The translations under genes and the position numbers were made by a program. Below the pieces are notes generated by a model. It was given only the letters and a program-made list of their open reading frames with translations, made no database searches and was not told where the DNA came from. This document shows positions 35,890 to 46,975 of a DNA stretch of 64,000 nucleotides, piece after piece. Source of the DNA: Rheum nobile. Lineage: Eukaryota > Streptophyta > Magnoliopsida > Caryophyllales > Polygonaceae. Location: assembly GCA_027886185.1 (NCBI GenBank), contig WOAB01000054.1, positions 248,001 through 312,000 of the forward strand. Direction: 5' to 3'. Every line of letters starts with the position of its first letter. The stretch's first letter is position 1.

Positions 35890-36166
35890 CGTTGTTGGGA
35901 GGGTTTAGGCGGCGGTCGCCGTGGCTTCTGCGGCGGGTGCCGTAAGGTACTTCCTCCGAAGTCTTCGTCTCTTCAGCTCCTTGGCGTCTACTTCTGGTGG
36001 CTTCCTCCTCAGTGTCTACTATGATCTCTAAAACGGCTCAAACACCTCCAAATACACCAACTTCGCCCCCAAACGCCATACACATGAATGTGTCTAAATC
36101 TATCCGAATGGCACCAATAAAACCTCTAATGACTCTTGGTTAAGCCCTACAAAGTAGTGCTTATCA
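35816..36166 (-). repeat. Element A 5' LTR remnant
   Basis: About 350 bases matching 32613-32963 at the left LTR, ending GTGCTTATCA next to the TSD. The remaining 950 or so bases of this LTR, the primer-binding site and the gag start are deleted. Confidence 0.85.
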
Positions 36167-36171
36167 TGGTG

Positions 36172-39063
36172 CTACGTTTGCCAGTTGAAACTTCGTTGCG
36201 CGCTTTACTGATCGGAGGACGTCCTTTAGATCCCACATATGATTTTTTTTTCCGCTCATCATCCTTCTTCTTGTTTTACGCCGCCTTGTCCTCAAACCAA
36301 CTCGTGTCCCTCTTCGCATCGTTCTTCTTATTTTTAGGTATCCCCTTCTTAGTCTCAGCGGTCGGGGGCTCTTCTGCGGTATGCAATCTCGGTTCAAAGT
36401 AATCTTTGTACTTGCGGGCAAACTCGAACTTAAGCTTTGGAGGCAAATCCATGTTGGTCTAATCTCCCCACATGGCACCTAAGATGACAACATCTTCTGA
36501 GATAAAGTGGTCCTCATCCGCTGCGAGATTGTCAAGACCCACTCCATCCCACTTTATTTGCTTCTAAAAAAAATTGATTTCACTTGGCTTCAACGGGACA
36601 CCGGCATTTACATATTCCTTGATCTTGTGTGGGCAAGGCAAACCTAGGGAGGATTTCCAAAACACATCACGACATTCTTCATCGGTTATTTTTCCTTCCT
36701 TTTCCCTAACAACTTCATTGTATAGCATTCTTAAGCACTTTTCGGAGACCTTATAAAGAATGCGCCTGAAAAAAACCTTCACCCAATTCGGCCCATTTAC
36801 GATCTATGTGGGATCCTTAAAATCACTCTGCTCCATATCACCCCTGATTTCCCAAACCTGATCAGTGAACATATTGTCGATTTGCTACACGAGGGTGTCG
36901 AAGCCTCCAACAGACGATCCGATCCCGTCCTTCAACACAGAGTGCTGACTCTCAACCCTAAAAATAAAACTCAAGTTACACTTAATATATATTGATATGT
37001 ATCTAAAGGGGTTTTCCTAGTTGCACTTATGAATTTACATGTTTGATGATCTTGTGACAAAATGGAGGATTGTGTCGCACCATGCATAGACTAGCATCTT
37101 CTTGTACGGAGCAAGCCATACCTTCTTCACGTAGTCCATCATCCAGGGTTTCCTAATTAATTTCTCCGTCAAGTATTAAAGTCGTGCCTCGTACACATCC
37201 TCAGTGGGCGACCTCAACAACCAACGAACATTGCCACTAAAGTGCTCGAAGTTTTCAATATGATTTGTAGCATAATCTTTCACGTTACGGTTGACATGGA
37301 CCCTACACAACAGATAATGCAAATTGGGAAAGACTATTTCGAGAGCGTTCACCATTGCGAGCTCTCGATCTGACATGATCGCCTTAGGTTCTTATCTCTC
37401 GAACATGATCTTAAGGCGCCACAAGGCCCATTCGTAGTGCTCCGTTGTCTCATTTTGCATGAATACGATCACAATATAGAACATACGGTTGGTGCAAGTG
37501 AATCCAACAAAGGCATACCGTACCTATAAATGTAAAAATTAGAACATTTATATGCAATTACATATTTTAGATGTAGTAATAACGATCCATGATGACGACG
37601 TGTTGGTCTTGTAGGTCGTATCCATGATGACGATGTGGGGGAACAAACACAACAAATGTCTAGCTTCGGGGTGACAAATAAAAAGGTCATTCAAAACCTC
37701 CTTCCCTTTAGCATTGTGAACCGTGTCGGTGCTTGTATAATAACCTCTCGTCCTTAGAAAATCCAACGTGTATTGCAGCACCGTCAAATTCCCCCTGGAT
37801 TTCTGCCTCTCTTTAACCTTGTAATTGTACAATTGATTCCTTGATGTCAGACATTGGGGATCCTCCTTTATAAATAGACTCATAATAGCCTTTGGCTTTG
37901 TGCCGGAGGCTGACAAAACATTCACTCTCTGACGTTGTTCATGATAAAGTCGTCCAGCAAATGCATCACCAATCAAACTACTTGAAATATCATGGTTGTG
38001 CCATCCATTAACGACGAATAATGTCCACCTATCAAATTTGATCCAATTTCCTTTCACAAACAACCCTTGCAACTGAAACGGGCAATCGCTCTTCTTTGTC
38101 CTTGATTTGTATTTCCGTTTAGGGGTTGCATCGGGACCCTCAACCTCCTTCTTCACCGCCGATCTATATGACCCAGACTTCTCACACGACAATATGACCT
38201 TTCTAGCTCATGATTTACTTATGACAATCACCATACACAGTTCCAAACGTACATTCTTAGCCCAATTGATCATAGTGTCTTTATCACTCCATTCCTCACT
38301 TGTAGTAAAATGAGAAGAATAGTCCACTGGCAAAAAATCGCTATCACTAGAGCCGTCCTATTTATTTTCAAAAAAAATATACATTAGAGGTTTTTCTAAG
38401 AGTGTTTCAAAAAACTAACATAGTGATGTTCTGACCACAAACATATAATTTACTTAATAATTGAATCTCTTATTCATTTGAACAATATATGCAACTTAGA
38501 GGTTTCCGTAAATAACAACTACAAAGTGTAATTTATTAACAAAAGACTAACATAATGTATAAACTAACACATATGAGTATCCTATATATTTATTTCACAA
38601 ATAATTATACCGAAAATACCACCTAAAATGCTAACATATTGTCCACTAACCTAAAACATGTACTCATCCTATTTATTTCACAACTATATATGATACATAA
38701 TATGAGACCTAAAAATACAAACATAATGCATAAGCTAACACATATGATCATCCTATTATTTCACAAATAAAATATACCGAAAATACCACCTATAAATACT
38801 AACATATTGTCCACTAACCTAAAACATGTAATCATTCTATTTATTTCACAACTATATACGATACCAAAAATACCACATAAAAAGACTAACATAATGTCTA
38901 CTAACCTAAAACATGGAATCATCCTAAAACATGAAAATATGGAATCATTCTATTTAATTTACTAAATTTCAAATAAATTTGGGAAAACACATATACGTAC
39001 CCGTAAATCATATTGATGAATCGAATCAAGATCGGGTGCATCATCGTAGCTTGAGGAAGACAT
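36172..39063 (-). pseudogene. N-terminal and catalytic part of the MULE3 MURA transposase
   Basis: FAR1/MULE-type transposase. Exon 1 is 39063-39001 (MSSSSYDDAP..) with a GTACGT donor; a second exon from about 38355 leads into the zinc-binding region. Motifs: KSDCPFQL, NGWHNHDI, catalytic candidates VIMDTTYKTN and SDRELAMVNAL, histidine-containing LLCRVHVNRNV, and a SWIM-like CRDVFW..LPCPHKI. A Lys-rich linker joins it to the OTU part at 31651. Defects: TGA near 38205-38203, TAG at 36566-36564 and 36461-36459, TAA at 36278-36276. Between 37176 and 36790 the frame is hard to follow. The same architecture as the MULE2 gene shows related but distinct MULE-OTU families side by side. Confidence 0.78.
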
Positions 39064-39600
39064 TCTATCAATAGTATGTGATTTCAATTCGGTGGTACAT
39101 CAAATGGATCAAAATGACTATCTTATATATATCCAAAAAAAGTTATCGTTGGATAAAACGGTAACTTTTTGGGCGCTACGTCAAGTCATCGTTGGATTCA
39201 ACGGTAACTTTTTGGACGCAACTACGTAACGCCCAAAAAGTTACCATTGGATAGCGCAACTATGCAGCGCCCAAGTGTTGAACCGACTCAGATGAAGAAC
39301 TGGTTCAATAATTTTTTCAAAATTATTTTTCAAAAAAAAAAAGTATACCCGAACCTTAGGCGCCACTAGGTTGCGCCCAAGGGATTTTTTTTAGGCACCA
39401 CAAGCCAATGGATTTTTTTTGGACGCCACCTTGTGGCGCCCAATTTGCGGTGCGGGGTATAAAAAAAATGCGGTGCAAAAATTAACCCCAAAAATAATTA
39501 TGTTTGTTATAAAATTGTAAAGTGAAAAAGAAGTTATTTAGTTTAATAAGTTTTTTTCTTCTTCTCATCTATCTTCATGAAAAATCTTCTTTTTTTTGAT
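39064..39600. repeat. MULE3 right-end region with four palindromic sites
   Basis: Upstream of the MULE3 gene. Sites: 39212-39236, 39247-39274 (28 bp, with a 3-bp insertion), 39356-39380 and 39419-39443. All have arms of the form TTGGNCGC and GCGCCCAA. A half-site lies at 39169, and gttaccatt/gttggat words alternate around them. Poly-A and poly-T runs follow to about 39600, where the LINE begins. Confidence 0.85.
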
Positions 39601-39755
39601 ACAGTAAAAATTAGACCGAAAACTACAGAAAAAACGATTTCTCAGTCTATAGCATCCTTACGGATGAGAACTAAAAGTTCTAAATTTGCTTGAATGTCTT
39701 CCAAAGAACTCTACTGACCCAGCTTTGCGATGCAATCGGCCACAGTGTTTGTTTC

Positions 39756-40960
39756 TCAGAAGACATGACAGACTTGCACTGAAGAAAACAGTTGTAAAAG
39801 ACAAAGGATATCAGAAAGTAAAATTTCAATATCCCAGTGACAGTGCCAGATCTTATTTATTACATTAACAATAGTGAGGTTGTCGCATTCCATTTGAATG
39901 TTAGTAATACCCAGTTCATATGCTTTGATTAAAGCATTCCTAACCGCTATGGTTTCTGTCTTAAGGGGGGTTGAGATTCCACATTTTTCTCCAAAGATTA
40001 GAGTCGGTCCACCATTACTATTACGAAAGATAAATCTGTAACTAGATTCACCATTCGTTTTTGTAGATCCATTAGTGTTTATTTTAATGATGTTTTCAGG
40101 TGATTTTTTCCATTTTCTCATTTGACGTTTCTTTTTTGTAACCTTTGTATTCTTTTGCTTTGTATCCGCCAGACAGTCTGGATTCCAATTTTTGGTATGA
40201 TTCCAATTGTCAATTTGATGCTTAATATAAAGTGGTACATCCTTTATTGTATCATTGTCATCGTTAGTTCTGCCAAAGCTTTGTTGGTTTCTATAAAATC
40301 AGATACCCCACCATGACACTGTTAGTTCAATAAATTGTGATCGGTCTAATTTATTTCGGATTTCCTCAATAATTTCATAGGTTTTTTTTGTTCCAATGTT
40401 TAGGGATCTTATCATTCTGTACGTTTGTTTGTTCATTTTATCTATCGTTTTCAGCGTATGATTACACTGGAATAAAATATGATTATAATCTTCAGTTTGT
40501 GTATTACATCTGATACAACCTGTTGGGATTACAATACCTTTTTCGGCTAGTCTTGCTTTTGTTGGTAAGCCATTTTTCATGATTTTCCATATAAAGTTTT
40601 TCACTTTAGGATAAGTGTCCAATTTCCAAATCCAGGAAGTATCATGTGATGTGTATCTTTTCTTTTTAATGAGCATATCCATAGCCGATCTAGTTGAGAA
40701 CCAACCATTTTTGTTTGCTTCCCAGTACATTCTATCATGTATATTGTTTATAGGTATTGGTGTAGAAATAACCTTCGTAACTAAGTCCGTTGGTATATAT
40801 TGTTCAATCATTTCCTTATTCCAAGTGTGATTTGGAAGCATGAAATCTGCTAATATTGCATTTTTGTTTGGTATTGGTTGCACGTTAATCATGTCGCAAA
40901 GAGGAATTGTAGAAAGCCATTTATCAGTCCAAAATCTAATGGTTCCACCATTCCCCACTT
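39756..40960 (-). pseudogene. LINE ORF2 C-terminus: zf-RVT and RNase H
   Basis: Two frames. 40958-40299 encodes the zf-RVT region (FWTDKWL, WKLDTYPKVKNFIWKI, CIRCNTQTEDYNHILFQC, the Cys/His cluster). 40121-39756 encodes a type I RNase H (IKINTNGSTK, where Asp is usual at the first Asn; LKTETIAVRNAL; ECDNLTIVN). The RNase H removes RNA from the cDNA hybrid in plant LINEs. The first catalytic Asp appears replaced by Asn, and the frames are separated by stops, so this is a pseudogene. Confidence 0.8.
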
Positions 40961-41129
40961 GTCAAATGAGTCCTGATTTGAATTCGTCAATGATTTCACA
41001 CATTTTGGACCATTGCCAAGAGCACTGTCCTTTTTTATGATATTGTAAAATATGTTATGTTTTCAAATACTTTTCAGTAATAATTTTGACCCAGTAATTA
41101 TCCGGTTCAGCCAAAATTTTCCATAATAA

Positions 41130-42658
41130 TTAAAATTGTAAGGCTTTATTCATATCCTTTGATTTTCTCAAGCCAAGTCCTCCTTGTTCAGTTGGTTTAC
41201 ATATTTTTTTCCATCCTATCAAAGGTTTATACGAAGGTTCTTTGTTCCAGAAAAAACCTATATTTAGTTTATCAAGTTCATTATGTGTTTGTGTGGGAAG
41301 CATAAAACTTTGCATCAAGTAATTAGGTCTTGATGCAAGATTTGCTTTGATGAGGGTTGTTCTACTTGCTTGAGATAGAGAATTAGCCTTCCATTTTTTT
41401 AGTTGTTGTTGTGTGCTAATTAACAGATCAACAAAGGTATTAGAATTCACCCTCCCATAATGATTGAGCAACCCAAATATTTAACTAGAGATGTCATATT
41501 TGTAATTGTGAGAATTCCTTGTATTACTAGTTTTTTAGTGTTTGTTACTTTTTTTGTCACCTGGAATGCCGATTTATGATAATTCACTTTTTGTCCGGAT
41601 ATTTTGCAATAAATATCCTTAATTTCCTTACAATTTTCTTGTTTTGCTTTGGAAAATATCATAATATCATTCGCAAAAGCCAAGAACGTGATTCGAGTTC
41701 CCAGTCTTGAGATTTGAAAACCAATAGGTTTTCTTAGTCTATCCGCTGCTTTTTGTAGTTTCCTGGCTAGAATTTCAGATCCTAAAATAAAAAAGAATGG
41801 GGAGAGTGGATCTCCATGTCGGAGTCTTCTAGTTGGTTTAAATATTTCCGTTGGTCCATTATTAACAAGTACCGAAAAAGATACTGTCGTGATGCATTCT
41901 GTTATCCAATTTATAAATTTAGAATGGAATCCAAATTTCTCCAATGATTTTTAAAATAAAGTTCCATTCAATTATGGCATATGATTTCTCCATATCTAAC
42001 TTTAGAGCTATGAATCCTTCAATTCCTTTTTTAGACTTGAAAGAGTGGAAAATTTCATGAGTTATTAAGATATTATCTTGAATAGCTCTGTTGGCTACAA
42101 ATGCACCCTGAAGAGGGTGGATTAATTTTTCCATAGTCTTGTTAAGTCTACTTGTTAGAATTTTGGAAATAATTTTATAAATTGTCGAACATAGACTTAT
42201 TGGTCTATAATGGTTTATTGAGTTTAGATTATCACATTTTGGTATTAGAGATATGAATGTATGATTGACTTGTTTGAGTAATCTTCCTGAAAGGAAAAAG
42301 CTTTTCACAACTTGAATTACAAAGGGTCCCACAATATCCCAGTATTTTTGATAGAATTCTACTGTCATGCCATCAGGTCCTGGAGATTTGTCCGTACCAA
42401 TATCAAAAAATGCCTTCTTAATTTCATCATTAGTGATATTTTTAACTAATTCTTCATTGTCTTATATGGATATCTCATGGTTTATAAGTTCCAGATTTTC
42501 TTGTAGTAAAGCATCATTCATTTCTTCACTTCTAAATCTTTTGATGAAGTCATTTCTGATATTTTCTTCTCCAACAATACTAGTTCCTTCTTGTGTCTTT
42601 AATTCCTTGATAATTTTTTGTTTCGTCTTCCACTTACTATTTTGTGAAAATAACTCGA
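41130..42658 (-). pseudogene. LINE reverse transcriptase, catalytic site altered
   Basis: Minus-strand frames 42368-41919, 41944-41447 and 41471-41130, plus an upstream stretch to about 42658. Motifs: SPGPDGMT, HYRPISLC, LKLDMEKSY (first Asp kept), RLRHGDPLSP (RQGDPLSP variant), FANDIMIF (the FADD motif with Asp to Asn), and GLGLRKSKDMNKAL in the thumb region. At least two frame changes and one TAA (about 42465) occur. The FADD change alone would abolish polymerisation. Confidence 0.85.
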
Positions 42659-42663
42659 GTTAG

Positions 42664-44051
42664 TGATCGGCACTATTTTATAGTGCATATCTAGGGGTTG
42701 TTACCAGTTTTGAGGTACCATTTGGATGGATTTAGAGCACAATTGTGGAGTTGAGAGTTAGAGACTAGAAGTGAAGAAATCATGGGATTTACAGAGGTTT
42801 GAAGTACATTGAAGAGTAGAAGAACAGTGGGCTGAATTCAAATGGTTCATTCTCTTTACTCAGATGTCCAAATGGAGTGATTCCAATTCGAGGAGTTAGA
42901 TCTTGAAGTCTACTGCAAGTCCTCAAAATATTAGCGCAATCCGAGTTGGAAATCAAAAGTTATGGCGTTTTTACTAAAGTATCGCAGAAGCTAAAGAAGA
43001 CACCGCCACCGCACCCCGCACCCCGCGGTGGGATGGTCGCACCCGCGGCGAGCACAACAGAAGCGAGGATCTAGATTCTGGAAGCCCACTGTACCCCGCG
43101 GTGACGACGCGCTGAAGAGATTCTTTCCGAGTTTTATTTCCGAGACTTTGTTTCCAAGTTTGTTTATTTCTTTTCTTTATTTCTGAATTATTTCCTTAGT
43201 ATTTAAGTTAAGTTTAAGACTCTTTTAGAGGATCCATTCTAGAACCCTAGTTGCCACTTTTCATAGTTTTTCTCTCACAAACCCTAATGGAGAACTAAAC
43301 CTCCATTGTTGCACTTGACGTTTTGAAGCCTTCAATTGATTGGTTGTGAGTTTTCTACTCTTGTTCGTTTTCCTATCTAGTTGGATTAATTCTCTTGCGC
43401 TTGATTGTTTATTGGTCTATGTTGATTTATCTAGATTGATCACCTAGGTTTATTGATATTATCCATATAGCTAGGACTTGTGATTTCGGGTTCGGGTTGC
43501 ATATCTAGTAGCAAACACGATTTACATGAGCGGGTTGCGAGTGTTCATCGTGAGAGAGAGTTAATTGCATGTTATAGTAACGGGTTGTTTCTATTGCATG
43601 TATCTTGTTAAATCATTGGTTGAATGCTATTGCTTTGTTGAGTCTTGAAGGATTTCGGATTTGATTTAGTAATAAGTACTATTAGGGCTGGTAGAACTAA
43701 TAGTTACATATGATTGGGATAAGGACAGCTATAGGAAAGATAAGAACTTGAGGCTAATAGAATTCAGTGATCAACCATATCTCTTGTTGTGTGGATCTTT
43801 GTCAAGTGTGATGTTTTTCCCCACCATATTCACAACCTTTACTTGCGAATTTATTTACTTGTTTTCTTGCTTTATTTACTTGGTTACTAAGAAACTCATA
43901 CAACAACCCCCCCTAGTTCCTAGTTGGTAGTTTACGAAACACAAGAATTGATAACCTGATTCCATGTGGGATCGACCCTGACTTGCTTGTTATACTCTTT
44001 AGTAGGTACTTTAGGATTTCTTTGATTAGGCATATGACTTTAAGCCTGTCA
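42664..44051 (+). repeat. Element B 5' LTR (1388 bp)
   Basis: TGATCGGCAC...CCTGTCA. Contains GC-rich motif copies accccgcggtg (43020-43030) and gcacccgcgg (43039-43048). A stretch ccaccgcaccccgcaccccgc reads as a local slippage. It lacks one motif unit that the 3' LTR has. Confidence 0.93.
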
Positions 44052-44055
44052 AATT

Positions 44056-44070
44056 TGGCGCCGTTGCTAG
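44056..44070 (+). promoter_or_regulatory. Primer-binding site of element B
   Basis: tggcgccgttgctag, four bases after the 5' LTR. It resembles the tggcgccgttgcc site common in plant Athila-type Ty3 elements. Confidence 0.75.
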
Positions 44071-44192
44071 GGAGTCAAAATTTCTATTTTTGTGTTTTTG
44101 TTTGTTACCAACTTTGGTGTGGACCTCTCTTACGGTCCACACCCGTGCTATTGATTTTTGTTTTTTTATTTTTTTTTTATTTTGATACAGAT

Positions 44193-45587
44193 ATGGATTT
44201 CTGGGGAGAGTCGCGATATGACCCATACTCCTACGCATACACTCCAGGGTGGAGAGATCACCCCAATTCGAGTTATGGGTACCAACAATACCCTCCATAT
44301 GGTCATGACTACCTGGAGTTCTACCCGGAGCCACAATCGTTCTACCAGCAGGGTGCTCCACAACAGTACAATTCGGCCTATGAGCATAGCCCACCAGTGT
44401 CCAATCCTAGTTCCTCCATGTCAACTGAAGATATGCTCCAAGCTCTGAATAAACATTTCAGCACTAGTGTTGAAACTAGGGAGTCAAGCATCAAGAATCT
44501 AGAAAAGCAGATGAGACAAATGGTTGAAGCTATCACAAAGACCGATGCAAAGATTTCGGGACTTCTACCGTCTCAAACGGTAGTTAACCCGAGAGAAAAT
44601 GTTAGTGACGTGACGCTTAGAAGTGGTAAGCAGCTGAACGTCGCTCCTAGTGCTGAAGAGGACGACACAGAAGGCGAGAACTCTCTGTCGAGTTCACCGC
44701 ACCTGCGGCAGGCGGACCGCACCCGCGGTGGGACTCTAGAAAACCGACCGCACCCCGCGCCACTCTCACCGCACCCAGCGGCGGAACAAACTGAGAGTCT
44801 TGCATCTTCACCGCACTCGCGGTCATCTGACCGCACCCGCGGAGGCGTTGTGGGATTTTCCGAGAATTCCTCTGCGAACATGACCGCACCCGCGGTGGAA
44901 TCTGACCACGCCAGCGGTTCACTCAAGGAGTTGGGCCTTCCAGACGATATTTGGGACTGCAAGGTGCTTTCTGAGGAAGAATATTTTTTGGGACTGGAGG
45001 AATTCAGCGACCAAGAGGAGGAGAGCCGCGATTGCGGAAACGATCCTGCGACGCTCGCCCCTCTCGAAAATGCCCCGGCAGCCCCCGACCCTCTCGAGGC
45101 TGCCTATGATGAGTATGTGCATCTAAACTCCTTCCCGCTTGTCTCGCTGCACCCCGCTACACCCTTCCCTGAGGCTCTGAAGGACACCAGAATGGTGGAG
45201 AACGACAAAAAATTATTTGAAACCTTCAGTGACTGCGCAGAAACTGTTCCCTTGGTCACACTGGCGAACATCATCCCTCGCTGCACATAATTTTTAGGGG
45301 TGCTGCGCAAGATCAAGAAGAAATCAAAGGGGAAGCACAAGAAGGAGACCCTGATTCAAGTGGCGGATTTTTATATGCTAGATACGGGGCAGGACATACA
45401 TGCAGCCCCTGAGATGATGAGTAGACCGTTTTTGAAGATGGCAAGTGCATTCATAGATATGAACAGCGGCCCAACCATCATGAAGTGCACAAGCATGGGG
45501 GAAAAGCTCAACAGGGAGTATACAAAGAGGCATTCCCCTGATATAGACCCCAAGAGTTCAATTGCTTTGAGCAACCCAAGTTAAGTG
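44193..45587 (+). pseudogene. Element B gag-like protein with protease remnant
   Basis: ATG 44193 (MDFWGESRYD) follows the leader; the longer open frame upstream is untranslated leader. The N-terminus is Tyr/Pro-rich, then a gag C-terminal helix region (STEDMLQALNKHFSTS, SIKNLEKQMRQMVEAI). Next comes LRSGKQL, and a low-complexity part coded by the GC-rich motif (DRTRGG at several places). TAA at 45288-45290 ends the frame after NIIPRCT. The same frame then resumes with KIKKKSKGKHKK and a protease tail (DIHAAPEMMSRPFLKM). The DxGAS active site, present in element A, is deleted. No polymerase follows. The product could still be a structural gag supplied to related elements. Confidence 0.75.
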
Positions 45588-46975
45588 GGAGAATACCAAG
45601 TCAAGCCATGACAATAACTAAGGCGATGTCCGGGAGGCAACCCGAGGTATGTTTTTCTTTCTTTGCTTTTTTTTTCTTTGTTTATGCTTTTGTTTTGGTG
45701 TGTTTTGTTTTTGTTTTTCTTTGCTTCCAACTAACCTGTAGGGATGAGACCTATGCGAATTGAAGAAGGTGTTTCCCACACCATTGTAAGTCTTTTTTTT
45801 TTCTACACTAAGTCATCCCCCGAAAAAACCTTAAACGGAGGGCAAAAAAAAAATGAAAAAAAAAAGAAAAAAAAAAGATCTACCGTAGGCCAGCTGTCCA
45901 GAGTTTCCCATGGAGAGACGGTGCGCATCATATTGTCAAAGGAGGAGACATTAACCCTACACATTATTTGGCAACGATGATGGCCCTACAATTGACAGCT
46001 GAGGAGGAGGAACACTAGAGCCCCCATCAAGATCATATATGGGCTCCACCATGTGTTCCTAGAAGGCCGTGCAACCCCGACATCTTTACTATACCACTAT
46101 TCACCAAAGTGGTTCCCTTATGGTTGCACGGTAAGAGAAGATTTTTGAGTTGATGAAGACACCCGCCCAACACCAGAGACCTGGGCATTTATTGAAGAAG
46201 ACTGCCAGCAACAATTTCAGTGTCCAAGCCAACTCAACAGCGTCTGTGAGTTATTTTTTGCTCTTCCCTGTGCTTCTATTCTTTTGTCTTTCATTACATT
46301 GAGGACAATGCAATGTTTAAGTATGGGGGAGGATTTTATACTTGCTATGTCGTTGAGAAGAAGAAGAAAAAATGAAAAGAGCCAAAATTGAAAAAAGGCA
46401 AAAATTGAAATCCTGAGATAGGTCGAAAACCCGAAAGGGCGGCCTAGGCAATAAGCAGGTGGCTTGGACCAGCATTAGGCTGGGGTAATAATTGGTCAAG
46501 AGTGACGTGAGTTTATGTGAGCACATCTATTGAAAAATGAAATGAGTGGCTTGGTGAAAACCCGAAAGGGCGCCTTGGCAAAATGAGTGAAAAGAAGAAG
46601 AGTGATTTTTAGGACTCCTCATTTTACCTGGCGTGGCGACATAAGAAGAGGTGATATAAGGAGGATTCGGATAGGTCACTCTGGGAGGCATAAGAAGATA
46701 GATGGGAGACTAGGATTAGAATTTATTCACTCTATGGTGTTTGGGATAAGCTTGGGGGAAGTACTCTGCTTTCCTTTTAGCTTGGTTGTGTGTGGTGGTG
46801 TTGTGTTGTTGTATGTTGTGCTGTGCTTATTGTGTTGGTGCCTGGAGTTTATTGTTAGGTGTGATTCTTAGAGGGGTTGATTTTTCTATGCTTCCTGAAA
46901 CCTTGGGGTTTGAATTGGAGGAGTAGGTTTACTTTAGCTTACTCGAGGACGAGCAAGGTTTAAGCATAGGGGATT
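45588..46975. other. Element B internal non-coding region and PPT
   Basis: About 1.4 kb with poly-A/T-rich runs (45660-45730, 45845-45880), the block shared with element A (cccgaaagggcggcctaggc at 46429-46448; a second cccgaaagggcg at 46561), and a purine-rich PPT directly before the 3' LTR at 46976. No reverse transcriptase or integrase is seen. Confidence 0.65.

Larger units (their letters stand above)
31657..36166 (-). mobile_element. LTR element A (Ty3-type, deleted), inserted in MULE3
   Basis: Left LTR 31657-32963 and right partial LTR about 35816-36166, flanked by a 5-bp target duplication TGGTG (31652-31656 and 36167-36171). Coding is on the minus strand. A polypurine tract (minus: catgggggagttt) abuts the left LTR at 32964-32975, fixing that LTR as the 3' one. 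The internal region keeps only a gag-protease segment; reverse transcriptase and integrase are absent. Removal restores the reading frame of the MULE3 transposase, confirming the insertion point. A non-coding block at about 33300-33600 is shared, in reverse complement, with element B (46320-46600), so the two are related lineages. Confidence 0.9.
29109..39443. mobile_element. MULE3: MURA-OTU element, split by LTR element A
   Basis: A third Mutator-like element, defined by a minus-strand MURA-OTU gene (39063 down to 30966) and by a palindromic motif, TTGGRCGC..GCGCCCAA, at both ends. Left sites start at 29109, 30527 and 30572; right sites at 39212, 39247, 39356 and 39419. LTR element A (31657-36166) is inserted in the gene, and a 605-bp hAT-like element at 29308-29912. 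True ends and target duplication were not found, so these limits are the outermost motif sites. Confidence 0.7.
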
